Positions 1 to 6,093 of a DNA stretch of 10,739 nucleotides are shown one piece after another. Each line of letters opens with the position of its first letter. Position 1 is the first letter of the stretch. This stretch comes from an uncultured Collinsella sp. GTDB taxonomy: Bacteria > Actinomycetota > Coriobacteriia > Coriobacteriales > Coriobacteriaceae. The stretch spans positions 1 to 10,739 of the forward strand of contig CAAFUK010000003.1 of assembly GCA_900766165.1 (NCBI GenBank). Direction: 5' to 3'. The notes under the pieces were generated by a model. It was not told where the DNA came from. It saw only the letters and a program-made list of their open reading frames with translations, and did not search any database. A program made the position numbers and the translations under genes.

Positions 1-27
1 ACCCATGGGCTTATCCTTTCTCTTCCG

Positions 28-68
28 GGCGCGCGGGCCGAGTCGCCGTGCCCGCGCGCCTTACCTTT
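28..68 (+). terminator. GC-rich hairpin, probable terminator of an upstream gene
   Basis: A perfect 11-bp all-GC stem (28-38 with 50-60) encloses an 11-base loop and is followed on the + strand by a T-rich stretch, TTACCTTTC. The opposite side of the stem is purine-rich when read on the - strand, so only the + direction fits a rho-independent terminator. The gene it would serve lies mostly or wholly left of the window; I recognise no coding sequence in bases 1-27. The T tract is interrupted, so the call is moderate. Confidence 0.4.
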
Positions 69-329
69 CGGGTTCACCATCCATGATGGGGCGCGTTTCT
101 AACGAAGCCGTAACGGCCGTTGGGCTCTTTTGGTGCCAGCCCTTCTCGACCCGTACGCATTTGCTTAAAGCAACAACTTTCCCGATCGATGTAATCACCG
201 AATCAAAACGTGTACACCAGCCACCAAAGATGCCGAAAAATGTCGCTTTTGGAGGCTGATGTACACAAATGCAGAATCCAGCGCAGCCCAGAGGCGCCCT
301 CCACATGTCTGGACTCTCTATGGCTGCGC
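61..329. other. Intergenic region upstream of the phospholipid-synthesis gene
   Basis: I see no convincing gene between the left-edge hairpin and the start at 395. Open frames here have no recognisable family sequence and no ribosome binding site. The region holds a 10-bp palindrome AACGGCCGTT (112-121), a short imperfect hairpin around 122-142, and the long inverted repeat at 211-265 listed separately. The promoter at 330-358 follows. The unusual length of this leader region suggests that it carries regulatory sites. Confidence 0.5.
211..265. repeat. 18-bp imperfect inverted repeat
   Basis: The arms 211-228 and 248-265 are complementary at 16 of 18 positions around a 19-base spacer. Each arm carries the pattern TGTACA-Y-CAGCC-W-CCAAA. 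Neither side has a convincing terminator T tract on the + strand. One of the two mismatches becomes a G-U pair only in a - strand transcript. It lies about 65 bp upstream of the -35 element at 330, so a two-site operator for a DNA-binding regulator is as plausible as an RNA hairpin. Its function is unknown. Confidence 0.5.
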
Positions 330-358
330 TGGATAGACATCGCCGGAACGGGTATAGT
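330..358 (+). promoter_or_regulatory. Sigma-70-type promoter of the left operon
   Basis: TGGATA (330-335, 4 of 6 consensus bases) and TATAGT (353-358, 5 of 6) are separated by 17 bp. Transcription would begin near 365, giving a leader of about 30 nt before the GTG at 395. It is the only good promoter seen before the first gene of the left block. Confidence 0.5.
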
Positions 359-394
359 ATCGAAAGTTTTGTCGTTAACCAGCGGGGGAGTCCT

Positions 395-1099
395 GTGGGC
401 ATCAAAAAGAAGATCAAAAAGGAGCTTATCGGCACTTCCGATTACCCGTCGAATAAGATCTTTACGATCTCCAATTTCATCACCTTTACGCGCCTGATCC
501 TCACCCTGGTATTTCTGTACCTGTTTGTGACGGATAACAACCGCGTCATCGCCATCGCTATCTACGCCGTTGCCGCCTCCACCGACTGGATGGACGGTCA
601 GATCGCCCGCATGACTAAGACGGTCTCGTGGCTCGGCAAGGTCATGGATCCCATTTGCGACCGTGCACTGCTGTTTACCGGCGTGTTGGGCCTGGTAGTC
701 CGCGGCGAGCTTCCCATCTGGGTCTGCGTGCTCATTATTGGCCGCGACATCTATCTGGGCATCGGCACGCTTATCGTTCGTCATTATCACCGTCGCCCCA
801 TCGATGTCGTCTTTCCCGGAAAGATTGCCACTGCACTGCTCATGACCGGCTTCTCGCTCATGCTGCTCGGGTTCCCCGTTATTGACGGCCTGCATCTTTT
901 ACCTTCAACCCTTACGGCCTTCCCGGGCCTCAACGGAAGCTCGGTGCCCCTCGGCATCTTCTTTGTGTACGGCGGCGTGATCTTCTCCATGCTCACGGCT
1001 GTCATCTATTCCATTAAGGGCGGAGTGGCCATTAAACAGGCTCTCGCGCATCCCGAGGACGAGGACATCGACTTTCTGAACCCTGAAATCGAAGACTGA
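395..1099 (+). CDS. CDP-alcohol phosphatidyltransferase (PgsA-like)
   Basis: A membrane enzyme of 234 aa that transfers a phosphatidyl group from CDP-diacylglycerol to an alcohol acceptor in phospholipid synthesis. The family signature is complete: D64-x2-D67-G68-x2-A71-R72-x8-G81-x3-D85-x3-D89, the aspartates that bind metal and the CDP moiety. The N-terminus is basic (KKKIKK) and followed by an ISNFITFTRL segment, as in PgsA-type proteins. Several hydrophobic segments fit a polytopic membrane protein. I chose the GTG at 395 because GGGGGAG lies four bases upstream; the frame is open back to 269, but the extra residues have no family character. The substrate (glycerol-3-phosphate, inositol phosphate or phosphatidylglycerol) cannot be fixed from sequence. 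The C-terminal tail is acidic. Together with the next two genes it recalls mycobacterial pgsA2-garA-Rv1828. Certain as to family, uncertain as to acceptor. Confidence 0.9.
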   Translation: MGIKKKIKKELIGTSDYPSNKIFTISNFITFTRLILTLVFLYLFVTDNNRVIAIAIYAVAASTDWMDGQIARMTKTVSWLGKVMDPICDRALLFTGVLGLVVRGELPIWVCVLIIGRDIYLGIGTLIVRHYHRRPIDVVFPGKIATALLMTGFSLMLLGFPVIDGLHLLPSTLTAFPGLNGSSVPLGIFFVYGGVIFSMLTAVIYSIKGGVAIKQALAHPEDEDIDFLNPEIED

Positions 1100-1165
1100 T
1101 TCGTTGGGGTATGATTACGTACGGTTCATTATTTGCGGCGCGTCCGCGATAAGTTAGGGGTTGTC

Positions 1166-1600
1166 ATGGACAACATGGTTAACAATATGCCTCAGAATGA
1201 TAAGACTGCTGACGCTACCTGCGTATTCCGCGTGCCTTCAAGCGACGTCACCGTTCCCGACCTCATGGCCAACGTGCGCATCACCGCCCCCGTTCTGTCC
1301 ATCGTCAAGGGTCCGCAGACCGGTGCCGCCTTTGAGCTCGAGGACGACGTGACCACCATCGGCCGCGATCCTGCGAACGGCATCTTCCTCAACGACATGA
1401 CTGTTTCGCGCAGCCACGCGCGCATTATTCGCGAGGGCCTCGGCGCTCGCATCGAGGACCTGGGCTCGCTCAATGGTACCTGGGTCGACGGTGCCATTGT
1501 CAATGCAGCCCCGCTGCACGACGGTTCTTCCGTTCAGATCGGTACGTTTACGCTCATCTACCACGAGAGCACGCCGGAGCGCATCGAAACCGGTGAGTAG
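1166..1600 (+). CDS. garA: FHA-domain protein, GarA/OdhI-like
   Basis: A 144-aa cytoplasmic protein made of a flexible N-terminus and one forkhead-associated (phosphothreonine-binding) domain at about residues 43-132. The FHA hallmarks are present: G66-R67, S81-R-S-H84 and S101-L-N-G-T105. Before it, A17-T18-C-V-F-R22 matches the ETTSVFR phosphorylation motif of mycobacterial GarA and its corynebacterial counterpart OdhI. Those proteins are switched by Ser/Thr kinases and, when unphosphorylated, restrain 2-oxoglutarate dehydrogenase and regulate glutamate dehydrogenase. Here only the second threonine is kept; the first is alanine. The start is the ATG at 1166 with AGGGG five bases upstream; an in-frame TTG at 1133 is less likely. 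A TATGAT at 1110-1115 could be a -10 element but lacks a good -35. The stop lies three bases before the MerR gene. The enzyme targets in this organism are inferred, not shown. Confidence 0.85.
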   Translation: MDNMVNNMPQNDKTADATCVFRVPSSDVTVPDLMANVRITAPVLSIVKGPQTGAAFELEDDVTTIGRDPANGIFLNDMTVSRSHARIIREGLGARIEDLGSLNGTWVDGAIVNAAPLHDGSSVQIGTFTLIYHESTPERIETGE

Positions 1601-1603
1601 GGC

Positions 1604-2488
1604 ATGGCCGAACGCAACTATCTGAGTATCGGCCAAGTCGTCAACCTACTTCGAGGCGCATACCCCGATCTTTCGAACTCAAAAATTAGATTTCTAGAGG
1701 ATGAGGGGCTCATTACCCCTCATCGTACGCCTAAGGGATACCGTCAGTACTCTAAGGAGGACGTTGATCGCCTGGAGGTCATCCTGCACTTGCAGAAGAC
1801 CCGCTACATGCCGCTCAACGTCATTAAGCAGCGCTTGGAAAACGCAACGGACCTGTCCACTTTGGCTTACGAGGTGGGCCTTCTGTCCGATGTTCCGCTT
1901 AAGACGGAGCCCAAGGAGACCAAGCAAAAGCTGCATCCCATCGAGACCATTCCCGACATGCTCGGCGTCGAAATCTCGTTTATCCGCTCCCTTGCCGAGA
2001 ACGATCTAATCCGCATCATCAAGAGCCCGCAGAACCGTGAGCTCGTCGATGGCCGAGATTTCCCGATTATCCGTTACTGCTCGGAGCTGTCGCGCTTCCA
2101 CATTGAGCCGCGCAACCTGCGTCAGTACGTATCGTCGGCAAATCGCGAGTCTTCGATGTTTGAGCAGGTCCTGGTGAGTATGCTCGGCATGGATACCTCC
2201 GATGACGAGCGCGACGCCAAGCTCGAGCGCGCTTTTAAGAAGCTGCACGACCTCACCGAGGGTGTTCACACCGCGCTACTTAAGAACCGTGTCTTTGAGT
2301 CGCTCAACGCAGTGGTCAAGGACGCTGACATCGATGCCCTCGATGAGGAGATCGCGCGTTCCGAATCCACCAAGACTAAAAGCGATGCGACAAGCGTCCC
2401 CGCGGTTGCCGCGCACGACGAGTCGCTCGTGCAGCCGTCCAAGGTCGTCGTCCCCTCGCATAGCTCGTCTGCTAACACGGGCAAATAA
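1604..2488 (+). CDS. ftsR: MerR-family transcriptional regulator, FtsR-like
   Basis: A 294-aa DNA-binding protein. The N-terminal winged-helix domain (about 6-80) has SIGQVV, SKIRFLEDEGLI and the wing segment KGYRQYSKEDVDRL, followed by a helix ending MPLNVIKQRL. This matches the actinobacterial group that includes Rv1828 of Mycobacterium and FtsR (Cg1631) of Corynebacterium, an activator of ftsZ. A second conserved region (about 110-245) is also typical of that group. The last 50 residues are rich in S, T, A and V and probably disordered, making it longer than Rv1828. No metal-binding cysteine set is seen, so it is not a metal sensor of the classic MerR type. The start ATG is three bases after the garA stop and its ribosome site (GGTGAG) overlaps that stop, implying coupled translation. 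Its regulatory target here is inferred. Confidence 0.85.
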   Translation: MAERNYLSIGQVVNLLRGAYPDLSNSKIRFLEDEGLITPHRTPKGYRQYSKEDVDRLEVILHLQKTRYMPLNVIKQRLENATDLSTLAYEVGLLSDVPLKTEPKETKQKLHPIETIPDMLGVEISFIRSLAENDLIRIIKSPQNRELVDGRDFPIIRYCSELSRFHIEPRNLRQYVSSANRESSMFEQVLVSMLGMDTSDDERDAKLERAFKKLHDLTEGVHTALLKNRVFESLNAVVKDADIDALDEEIARSESTKTKSDATSVPAVAAHDESLVQPSKVVVPSHSSSANTGK

Positions 2489-2524
2489 CCGCCGTTCACC
2501 CGGCAATCCATGAAAGGTCACGCC

Positions 2525-3055
2525 ATGTACGACTTCGAATCTCATATTGTCGATATCCCCGACTATCCCGAGCCCGGAGTCGTCTTTAAGGACATCACGC
2601 CGCTCTTTGGAAATCCCGAGGCCCTGAAGGCCATGGTGGATGCCCTGGCCGAGCATTTTGCCGACATGGGCATTACCAAGGTCGTAGGACCCGAGGCCCG
2701 CGGCTTTATGGTCGGTGTGCCCGTGGCCGTCGCCCTGGGTGCCGGCTTTGTTCCCGCACGTAAGCCGGGCAAACTGCCGCGAAAGACGGTAAGCGAGAGC
2801 TACGAGCTCGAGTATGGAACGGATTCTATCGAGATCCACGCCGATGCCATCAGCTCTAAAGATACCGTGTTGATTCTGGACGACTTGGTCGCGACGGGTG
2901 GAACCGTCGAGGCAACAGGTAAACTGGTGCGAGATATGGGCGCAAAGCTTGTGGGTTACGGTTGTATCCTTGAGCTTGCGTTTCTCAACCCGCGCAAGAA
3001 GCTCACGCCTTCTAATGAGGACGTTGAGCTCTTTAGCCTGGTAACGGTGGACTAG
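2525..3055 (+). CDS. apt: Adenine phosphoribosyltransferase
   Basis: A cytoplasmic purine-salvage enzyme (176 aa, normal length) that converts adenine and PRPP to AMP and pyrophosphate. The N-terminus IVDIPDYPEPGVVFKDITPL is diagnostic of Apt, and the PRPP-binding loop VLILDDLVATGGT lies at residues 115-127. The ARKPGKLP segment (78-85) forms the flexible loop region of the family. I chose the ATG at 2525 because GAAAGG lies seven bases before it and because Apt proteins begin there; an in-frame ATG at 2510 would add five residues and destroy that spacing. The gap to the upstream regulator is only 36 bases without a terminator, so it is probably in the same transcript. Confidence in the function is high. 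Confidence 0.95.
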   Translation: MYDFESHIVDIPDYPEPGVVFKDITPLFGNPEALKAMVDALAEHFADMGITKVVGPEARGFMVGVPVAVALGAGFVPARKPGKLPRKTVSESYELEYGTDSIEIHADAISSKDTVLILDDLVATGGTVEATGKLVRDMGAKLVGYGCILELAFLNPRKKLTPSNEDVELFSLVTVD

Positions 3056-3087
3056 CCGCTACCCTTAGATACCGGAAAGGAAGCTAC

Positions 3088-4209
3088 ATGCGCACAGCAA
3101 ATACGCACAAAAACATGGCACGCTGCGCTGCTACGGCAACCCTCGCTTGTGTTTTGGGCCTGGGCCTCGCGGCTCCTGCCTACGCCGATACCGCATCCGA
3201 CCTTGCCGCTGCTCGTACGAAGCTCGAGCAGATTGGCACCCAAACCCAGCAAATTCATGAAGAACTCTCCGCACAGACGCAGGAGCTTGATCAGACTGCA
3301 GGCGAGATCACGCAAAAGCAGCAAGAGATTGCCGAAGGTCAGGCAAAACTTTCGAGCTATGTTGCCGGTGAGTACAAGACCGGCGGTCTGAGTCTCCTTC
3401 AGGTTCTGACGGGCGTCGACGATCTGGGCGACATGCTCAACCGTCTCTTCTACTACGGTAAGGTGTCCGACAAGCAGGCCCAGACCATTCAGGAGGTCAA
3501 GGACCTTAAGCAGCAGCTCACCGATAAGCAGACCGAACAGGAGAAGAACGTCGCCGCGACGCAGAAGAAGGTCGACGAACTCAACGCCCAGCAGGCTGAG
3601 GCCCAGAGTGTCGTGAACTCCCTGGATTCGCAGCTGCAGGCCGAGCTTGCTGCCGAGGCCGAGGCCAACGCTGCGCTGCAGGCTGGCATTAATGCCAGCA
3701 CCGCCGAAAAGGCCACGGTGAGCAATGACACCGCCGGTACGACCGAGAACACCAACAATGGTGGCGGTACGACCAACAACGGCGGCGGCAACACGCCTGC
3801 GCCCGCGCCCACTCCTGCTCCCACGCCGCAGCCCGTGACGCCCGCTCCGGCTCCGACGCCTTCCGCACCGAGCCAGTCCGTTGACGGTGGTACCGTTGTT
3901 TCGCGCGCCTACAGCAAGCTCGGTTATGCTTATTCTTGGGGCGGTATTGGACCGAACAGCTTTGACTGCTCCGGCTTTGTGAGCTATTGCCTCACCGGCC
4001 GTTATTGCCGCCTTGGCACCACGGGTACCTTCATGGGCTGGACCCGCGTGTCCGATCCCCAGCCTGGTGACGTCGTGGTTAACTCTTACCACACCGGCAT
4101 CTACATTGGTAACGGCCAGATGATCCATGCTTCCGACTACAAGACGGGCGTCATCATCAGCTCCGTTGCCGCTGGCATGAACAACAATTACATTTTCGTT
4201 CGCTACTAA
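3088..4209 (+). CDS. Secreted coiled-coil NlpC/P60 peptidoglycan hydrolase
   Basis: A 373-aa exported cell-wall hydrolase. A signal peptide ends at AYA (residues 31-33) ahead of D34. Residues about 36-205 are a long Q/E/K/A-rich coiled coil with an internal GGLSLLQVLTGVDDLGDMLNRL segment (99-120), the pattern of PcsB/RipA-type proteins whose coiled coil is handled by FtsEX. A low-complexity linker follows at about 214-266: N/G/T-rich, then alternating Pro-Ala-Thr. The C-terminal NlpC/P60 domain (about 268-373) has the catalytic Cys294 in DCSGF, His335 in HTGIYIG and His347 in MIHA. Such enzymes cleave peptide stems, usually for daughter-cell separation. GGAAAGG lies seven bases before the start. 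The gene is 32 bases after apt and ends the operon before a strong terminator. The link to FtsEX is inferred, since those genes are not in the window. Confidence 0.9.
   Translation: MRTANTHKNMARCAATATLACVLGLGLAAPAYADTASDLAAARTKLEQIGTQTQQIHEELSAQTQELDQTAGEITQKQQEIAEGQAKLSSYVAGEYKTGGLSLLQVLTGVDDLGDMLNRLFYYGKVSDKQAQTIQEVKDLKQQLTDKQTEQEKNVAATQKKVDELNAQQAEAQSVVNSLDSQLQAELAAEAEANAALQAGINASTAEKATVSNDTAGTTENTNNGGGTTNNGGGNTPAPAPTPAPTPQPVTPAPAPTPSAPSQSVDGGTVVSRAYSKLGYAYSWGGIGPNSFDCSGFVSYCLTGRYCRLGTTGTFMGWTRVSDPQPGDVVVNSYHTGIYIGNGQMIHASDYKTGVIISSVAAGMNNNYIFVRY
3740..3876 (+). repeat. Low-complexity linker coding repeats
   Basis: Within the NlpC/P60 gene, near-repeats of ACCAACAAYGGYGGCGG encode NNGGG units. 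They are followed by short CCYGCNCC/ACNCC units encoding alternating Pro, Ala and Thr. These give a flexible spacer that lets the catalytic domain reach the wall. Slippage at this site could change the linker length between strains. Confidence 0.6.
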
Positions 4210-4232
4210 TTTATTGCTACAGCGAACGAACG

Positions 4233-4271
4233 TGGGCCTCGCGATCTTGAATCACGAGGCCCATTCTTTTT
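4233..4271 (+). terminator. Rho-independent terminator of the left operon
   Basis: A 13-bp stem with one mismatch (4233-4245 with 4251-4263), loop CTTGA, is followed directly by TTCTTTTTG. It lies 23 bases after the NlpC/P60 stop. A GC-rich stem base plus a T run gives a clear terminator on the + strand. Confidence 0.85.
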
Positions 4272-4302
4272 GCCCCTACCGTTTGTCATAAGATCAGTAC
4301 GA

Positions 4303-4327
4303 CTATCTAGTATTCAAAACTAGATAG
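4303..4327. promoter_or_regulatory. Perfect 9-bp palindrome, candidate operator for the DegV gene
   Basis: CTATCTAGT (4303-4311) and ACTAGATAG (4319-4327) are perfect inverted copies around ATTCAAA. The right arm ends three bases before the expected -35 position of the promoter whose -10 is at 4353. The stem is AT-rich without a T tail, so a terminator is unlikely. Its position just upstream of a promoter lacking a -35 suggests an activator site, although a repressor is possible. The cognate regulator is unknown. Confidence 0.5.
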
Positions 4328-4352
4328 CCGTCCAATCAATCAAAAAGATGGC

Positions 4353-4358
4353 TATAAT
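4353..4358 (+). promoter_or_regulatory. Consensus -10 element for the DegV gene
   Basis: A perfect TATAAT sits 30 bases before the start codon. At the 16-18 bp spacings I find no hexamer resembling TTGACA (GTCCAA and TCCAAT are the nearest). The promoter therefore probably needs help from a protein bound at the palindrome just upstream. Confidence 0.6.
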
Positions 4359-4387
4359 TGTTGAGGAACAATTAGAAAGGACCCTCA

Positions 4388-5254
4388 ATGAGCTGGGCAC
4401 TTATCTCCGATTCGAGCTGCAATCTTCGCGATTGGCAACCAACCGCACCTCATACCACCTTTGCATTTGCACCCCTTAAGATTCGAGTGGGGGAGCGCGA
4501 ATTTGTCGACGACCTCTCGCTCGATGTTCACGAGCTCAATTGCGCCGTGCAGGCGGAGTCGAGCGCTTCTTCGAGCGCCTGTCCAAGCGTAGGGGAGTGG
4601 GCTGAGCTCTTTAAGCTCGCCGACAAGACGATCTGCATGCCCATCTCCGAGGGCGTCTCGGGAAGCTACAATGCCGCGGCCACCGCACGTGACATGGTGC
4701 ATGCCGAAGAGCCCAACCGTCAGATTCACCTGGTCAATTCGCGGGCAGCGGGCGGCAAGATGGACCTGATATTCTTACTGTTTGATCGCTATCTTGCAAG
4801 TAACCCGGACGTTTCCTTTGAGGACGCCTGCGCCTATTTCGATAGCTTGGAGCAGAACAGCAAGATCCTCTTTAGTTTGTGCAATTACGAAAACCTTGCG
4901 AAGGCCGGACGTATCCCCAAGGCGGCCGGGGTCATTGCCAACAAGCTCAATATCCGCATTTTGGGCACGGCGAGCGAAGCGGGCGAAATTGCACTCGTTG
5001 GGCATACGCGTGGCGAAAAGAAGATGCTCACCAAGATTGTCGACACCATGGAGGCCGAGGGCTTTACGGGCGGCGAGGTCATCATCGATCACGTTGAGAA
5101 CGAAGCCGGAGCCCAGGCGCTTGCCAGCCGCATTGTGGAGCATTGGCCCAGTTCTAAGACAATCATCATGCCCTGCAACGGGCTAGATTCTTACTATGCC
5201 GAGATGCACGGCCTCATCATCGGCTACGGCATGGGCGTGGCATCGGGCCGATAA
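4388..5254 (+). CDS. DegV-family fatty-acid-binding protein (FakB-like)
   Basis: A 288-aa cytoplasmic lipid-binding protein. In Firmicutes, DegV/FakB proteins hold a fatty acid while the kinase FakA phosphorylates it for phospholipid synthesis. Visible family features are the opening ISDSSCNL (6-13), S62-S-A-C-P-S67 in place of the usual T-S-x-P-S ligand loop, S91-G-S-Y94 (canonical SGTY), a NYENLAKAGRI segment corresponding to the usual L-x-x-L-x-x-G-G-R-I, and a later G-x-R-G-x-K-K-x-L stretch. The C-terminal region that normally carries H-x-G-P-G instead reads EMHGLIIGYG, so this is a divergent branch and ligand contacts may differ. AAAGGA lies six bases before the ATG. The gene stands alone between two terminators with its own promoter. 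No fakA is in the window, so the partner is unknown. Family certain, ligand inferred. Confidence 0.85.
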   Translation: MSWALISDSSCNLRDWQPTAPHTTFAFAPLKIRVGEREFVDDLSLDVHELNCAVQAESSASSSACPSVGEWAELFKLADKTICMPISEGVSGSYNAAATARDMVHAEEPNRQIHLVNSRAAGGKMDLIFLLFDRYLASNPDVSFEDACAYFDSLEQNSKILFSLCNYENLAKAGRIPKAAGVIANKLNIRILGTASEAGEIALVGHTRGEKKMLTKIVDTMEAEGFTGGEVIIDHVENEAGAQALASRIVEHWPSSKTIIMPCNGLDSYYAEMHGLIIGYGMGVASGR

Positions 5255-5273
5255 TTTCCAACTAGACAAACGC

Positions 5274-5320
5274 ACGGGCGGGATAAGGGGCCAGTGGCTC
5301 TTTATCCCGCCCGTTTTATA
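5274..5320 (+). terminator. Terminator after the DegV gene
   Basis: A perfect 13-bp stem (5274-5286 with 5302-5314) is extended inside by GGGCC/GGCTC pairing and followed by TTTTATA. It sits 19 bases past the DegV stop and 12 bases from the stop of the convergent DUF1836 gene. On the - strand the tail is only GCGTTTGTC, so it is strong for + transcripts and may be weaker for the opposite direction. Confidence 0.85.
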
Positions 5321-5326
5321 CCTCGG

Positions 5327-5938
5327 TTAGCTATTAAACCCATTGAACTTGAGATAACTCATCAGGTACGCCTTCGAAACGAAGGACGAAACCGCACTGC
5401 GTACGAGCAGTGACTCGCGCGTAACCTGATGTGCGGTATCGGGAACCGGCGTCTGCTCGACGGAAAACGCCGAACGAATCGATGCCTCGAGCTGATCGAC
5501 CACATAATCGAAGGCCGTAGGGGCATCGTAGCTCAAACGCTGAATGTTAAAGAGTGCCTGCACCGCAGCAATAGGTAGCACCTGCTTAAAGATGCAGATA
5601 GCGATCAGGCGGGCAATCTGCTCGCGGCCATATTGCTTTTTGACCGGAGCAGGCACCAAGCCGACCTTCACGTAGTTATTGATCATCGATGGCGTAATGA
5701 CAGGCTGCTCAACGCAAATGGACAGTGGCTCCATCCACAGCGCAACATACTCAATGACCTGGTCGCGGTAGAGCGTCACATTGGGCAACTGGTTATAGCG
5801 CGGCAGACTCAACGTATTGAGTTTGCGCACGATATCGGACTGAATAAATGCATCGGGCAGCACAGTGGGCTGAATATCCTCAGGCTTAATGCTGACCGAC
5901 GAATCGGACATCGGGATAACGCGTTTGGCGTGGTTCAT
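5327..5938 (-). CDS. DUF1836 domain-containing putative regulator
   Basis: A 203-aa protein with the DUF1836 signature: LPRYNQLPNVTLYRDQVIEYV (about 45-65), a conserved Trp-Met-Glu-Pro segment, then ITPSMINNYVKVGLVPAP (81-98) and YGREQIARLIAICIFKQVLPI (103-123). The middle part resembles the MerR-type winged-helix layout, in which a turn is followed by a wing around the Tyr-Gly and the next helix, so DNA binding is likely. No effector domain is recognised. The ATG at 5938 has GGAGG six bases upstream; a second ATG at 5908 is possible but has no ribosome site. It lies downstream of trxB, separated by a terminator, with its own promoter and flanking inverted repeats that could be its own operator. 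Biological role unknown; family call firm. Confidence 0.85.
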   Translation of the reverse strand: MNHAKRVIPMSDSSVSIKPEDIQPTVLPDAFIQSDIVRKLNTLSLPRYNQLPNVTLYRDQVIEYVALWMEPLSICVEQPVITPSMINNYVKVGLVPAPVKKQYGREQIARLIAICIFKQVLPIAAVQALFNIQRLSYDAPTAFDYVVDQLEASIRSAFSVEQTPVPDTAHQVTRESLLVRSAVSSFVSKAYLMSYLKFNGFNS

Positions 5939-5957
5939 AAGGATCCTCCGTTCATTA

Positions 5958-6001
5958 GCTATATTGTATTCTAGGTTATCTTGTTTTGCATACTATATAG
6001 C
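5958..6001 (-). promoter_or_regulatory. DUF1836 gene promoter flanked by inverted repeat arms
   Basis: On the - strand TACAAT (5963-5968, 5 of 6) is a good -10; the -35 at 17 bp is weak (ATGCAA, 5986-5991). Arms 5958-5969 and 5990-6001 are inverted repeats matching at 11 of 12 positions, with centres 32 bp apart. One arm covers the -10 and the other covers the edge of the -35. That placement suits an operator bound by a regulator at two sites, possibly the DUF1836 product itself. Confidence 0.5.
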
Positions 6002-6004
6002 AGG

Positions 6005-6047
6005 AAAGTAAAAGAGGCTGGACAGCACATTGATGCACCGTCCAACC
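6005..6047 (-). terminator. Terminator of trxB
   Basis: The 14-position stem 6016-6029 with 6034-6047 pairs completely only in the - strand RNA, where four positions become G-U pairs. In + strand RNA these would be A-C mismatches. In the - direction it is followed by TCTTTTACTTT. Strand-specific pairing and the T-rich tail both show that it serves trxB. Confidence 0.75.
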
Positions 6048-6093
6048 ACTTTGTTTTAAAGATAGCAACCTTACATAAGATATATTATCGTAC

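Noticed and set aside
5..259. Open reading frame on + at the left edge
   Set aside because: It crosses the GC-rich hairpin and the inverted repeat, has no ribosome site and resembles no family; its composition is non-coding.
269..394. N-terminal extension of the phosphatidyltransferase to the ATG at 269
   Set aside because: The promoter at 330-358 lies inside it, and the GTG at 395 has a good ribosome site.
203..895. Long open frame on - opposite the phosphatidyltransferase gene
   Set aside because: It is antisense to a complete, motif-bearing enzyme and its translation is low-complexity polar sequence without domains.
3052..4128. 358-aa open frame on - across the NlpC/P60 gene
   Set aside because: Mirror frame of a gene with signal peptide, coiled coil and full catalytic residues; leucine- and glycine-rich antisense artefact of its codon use.
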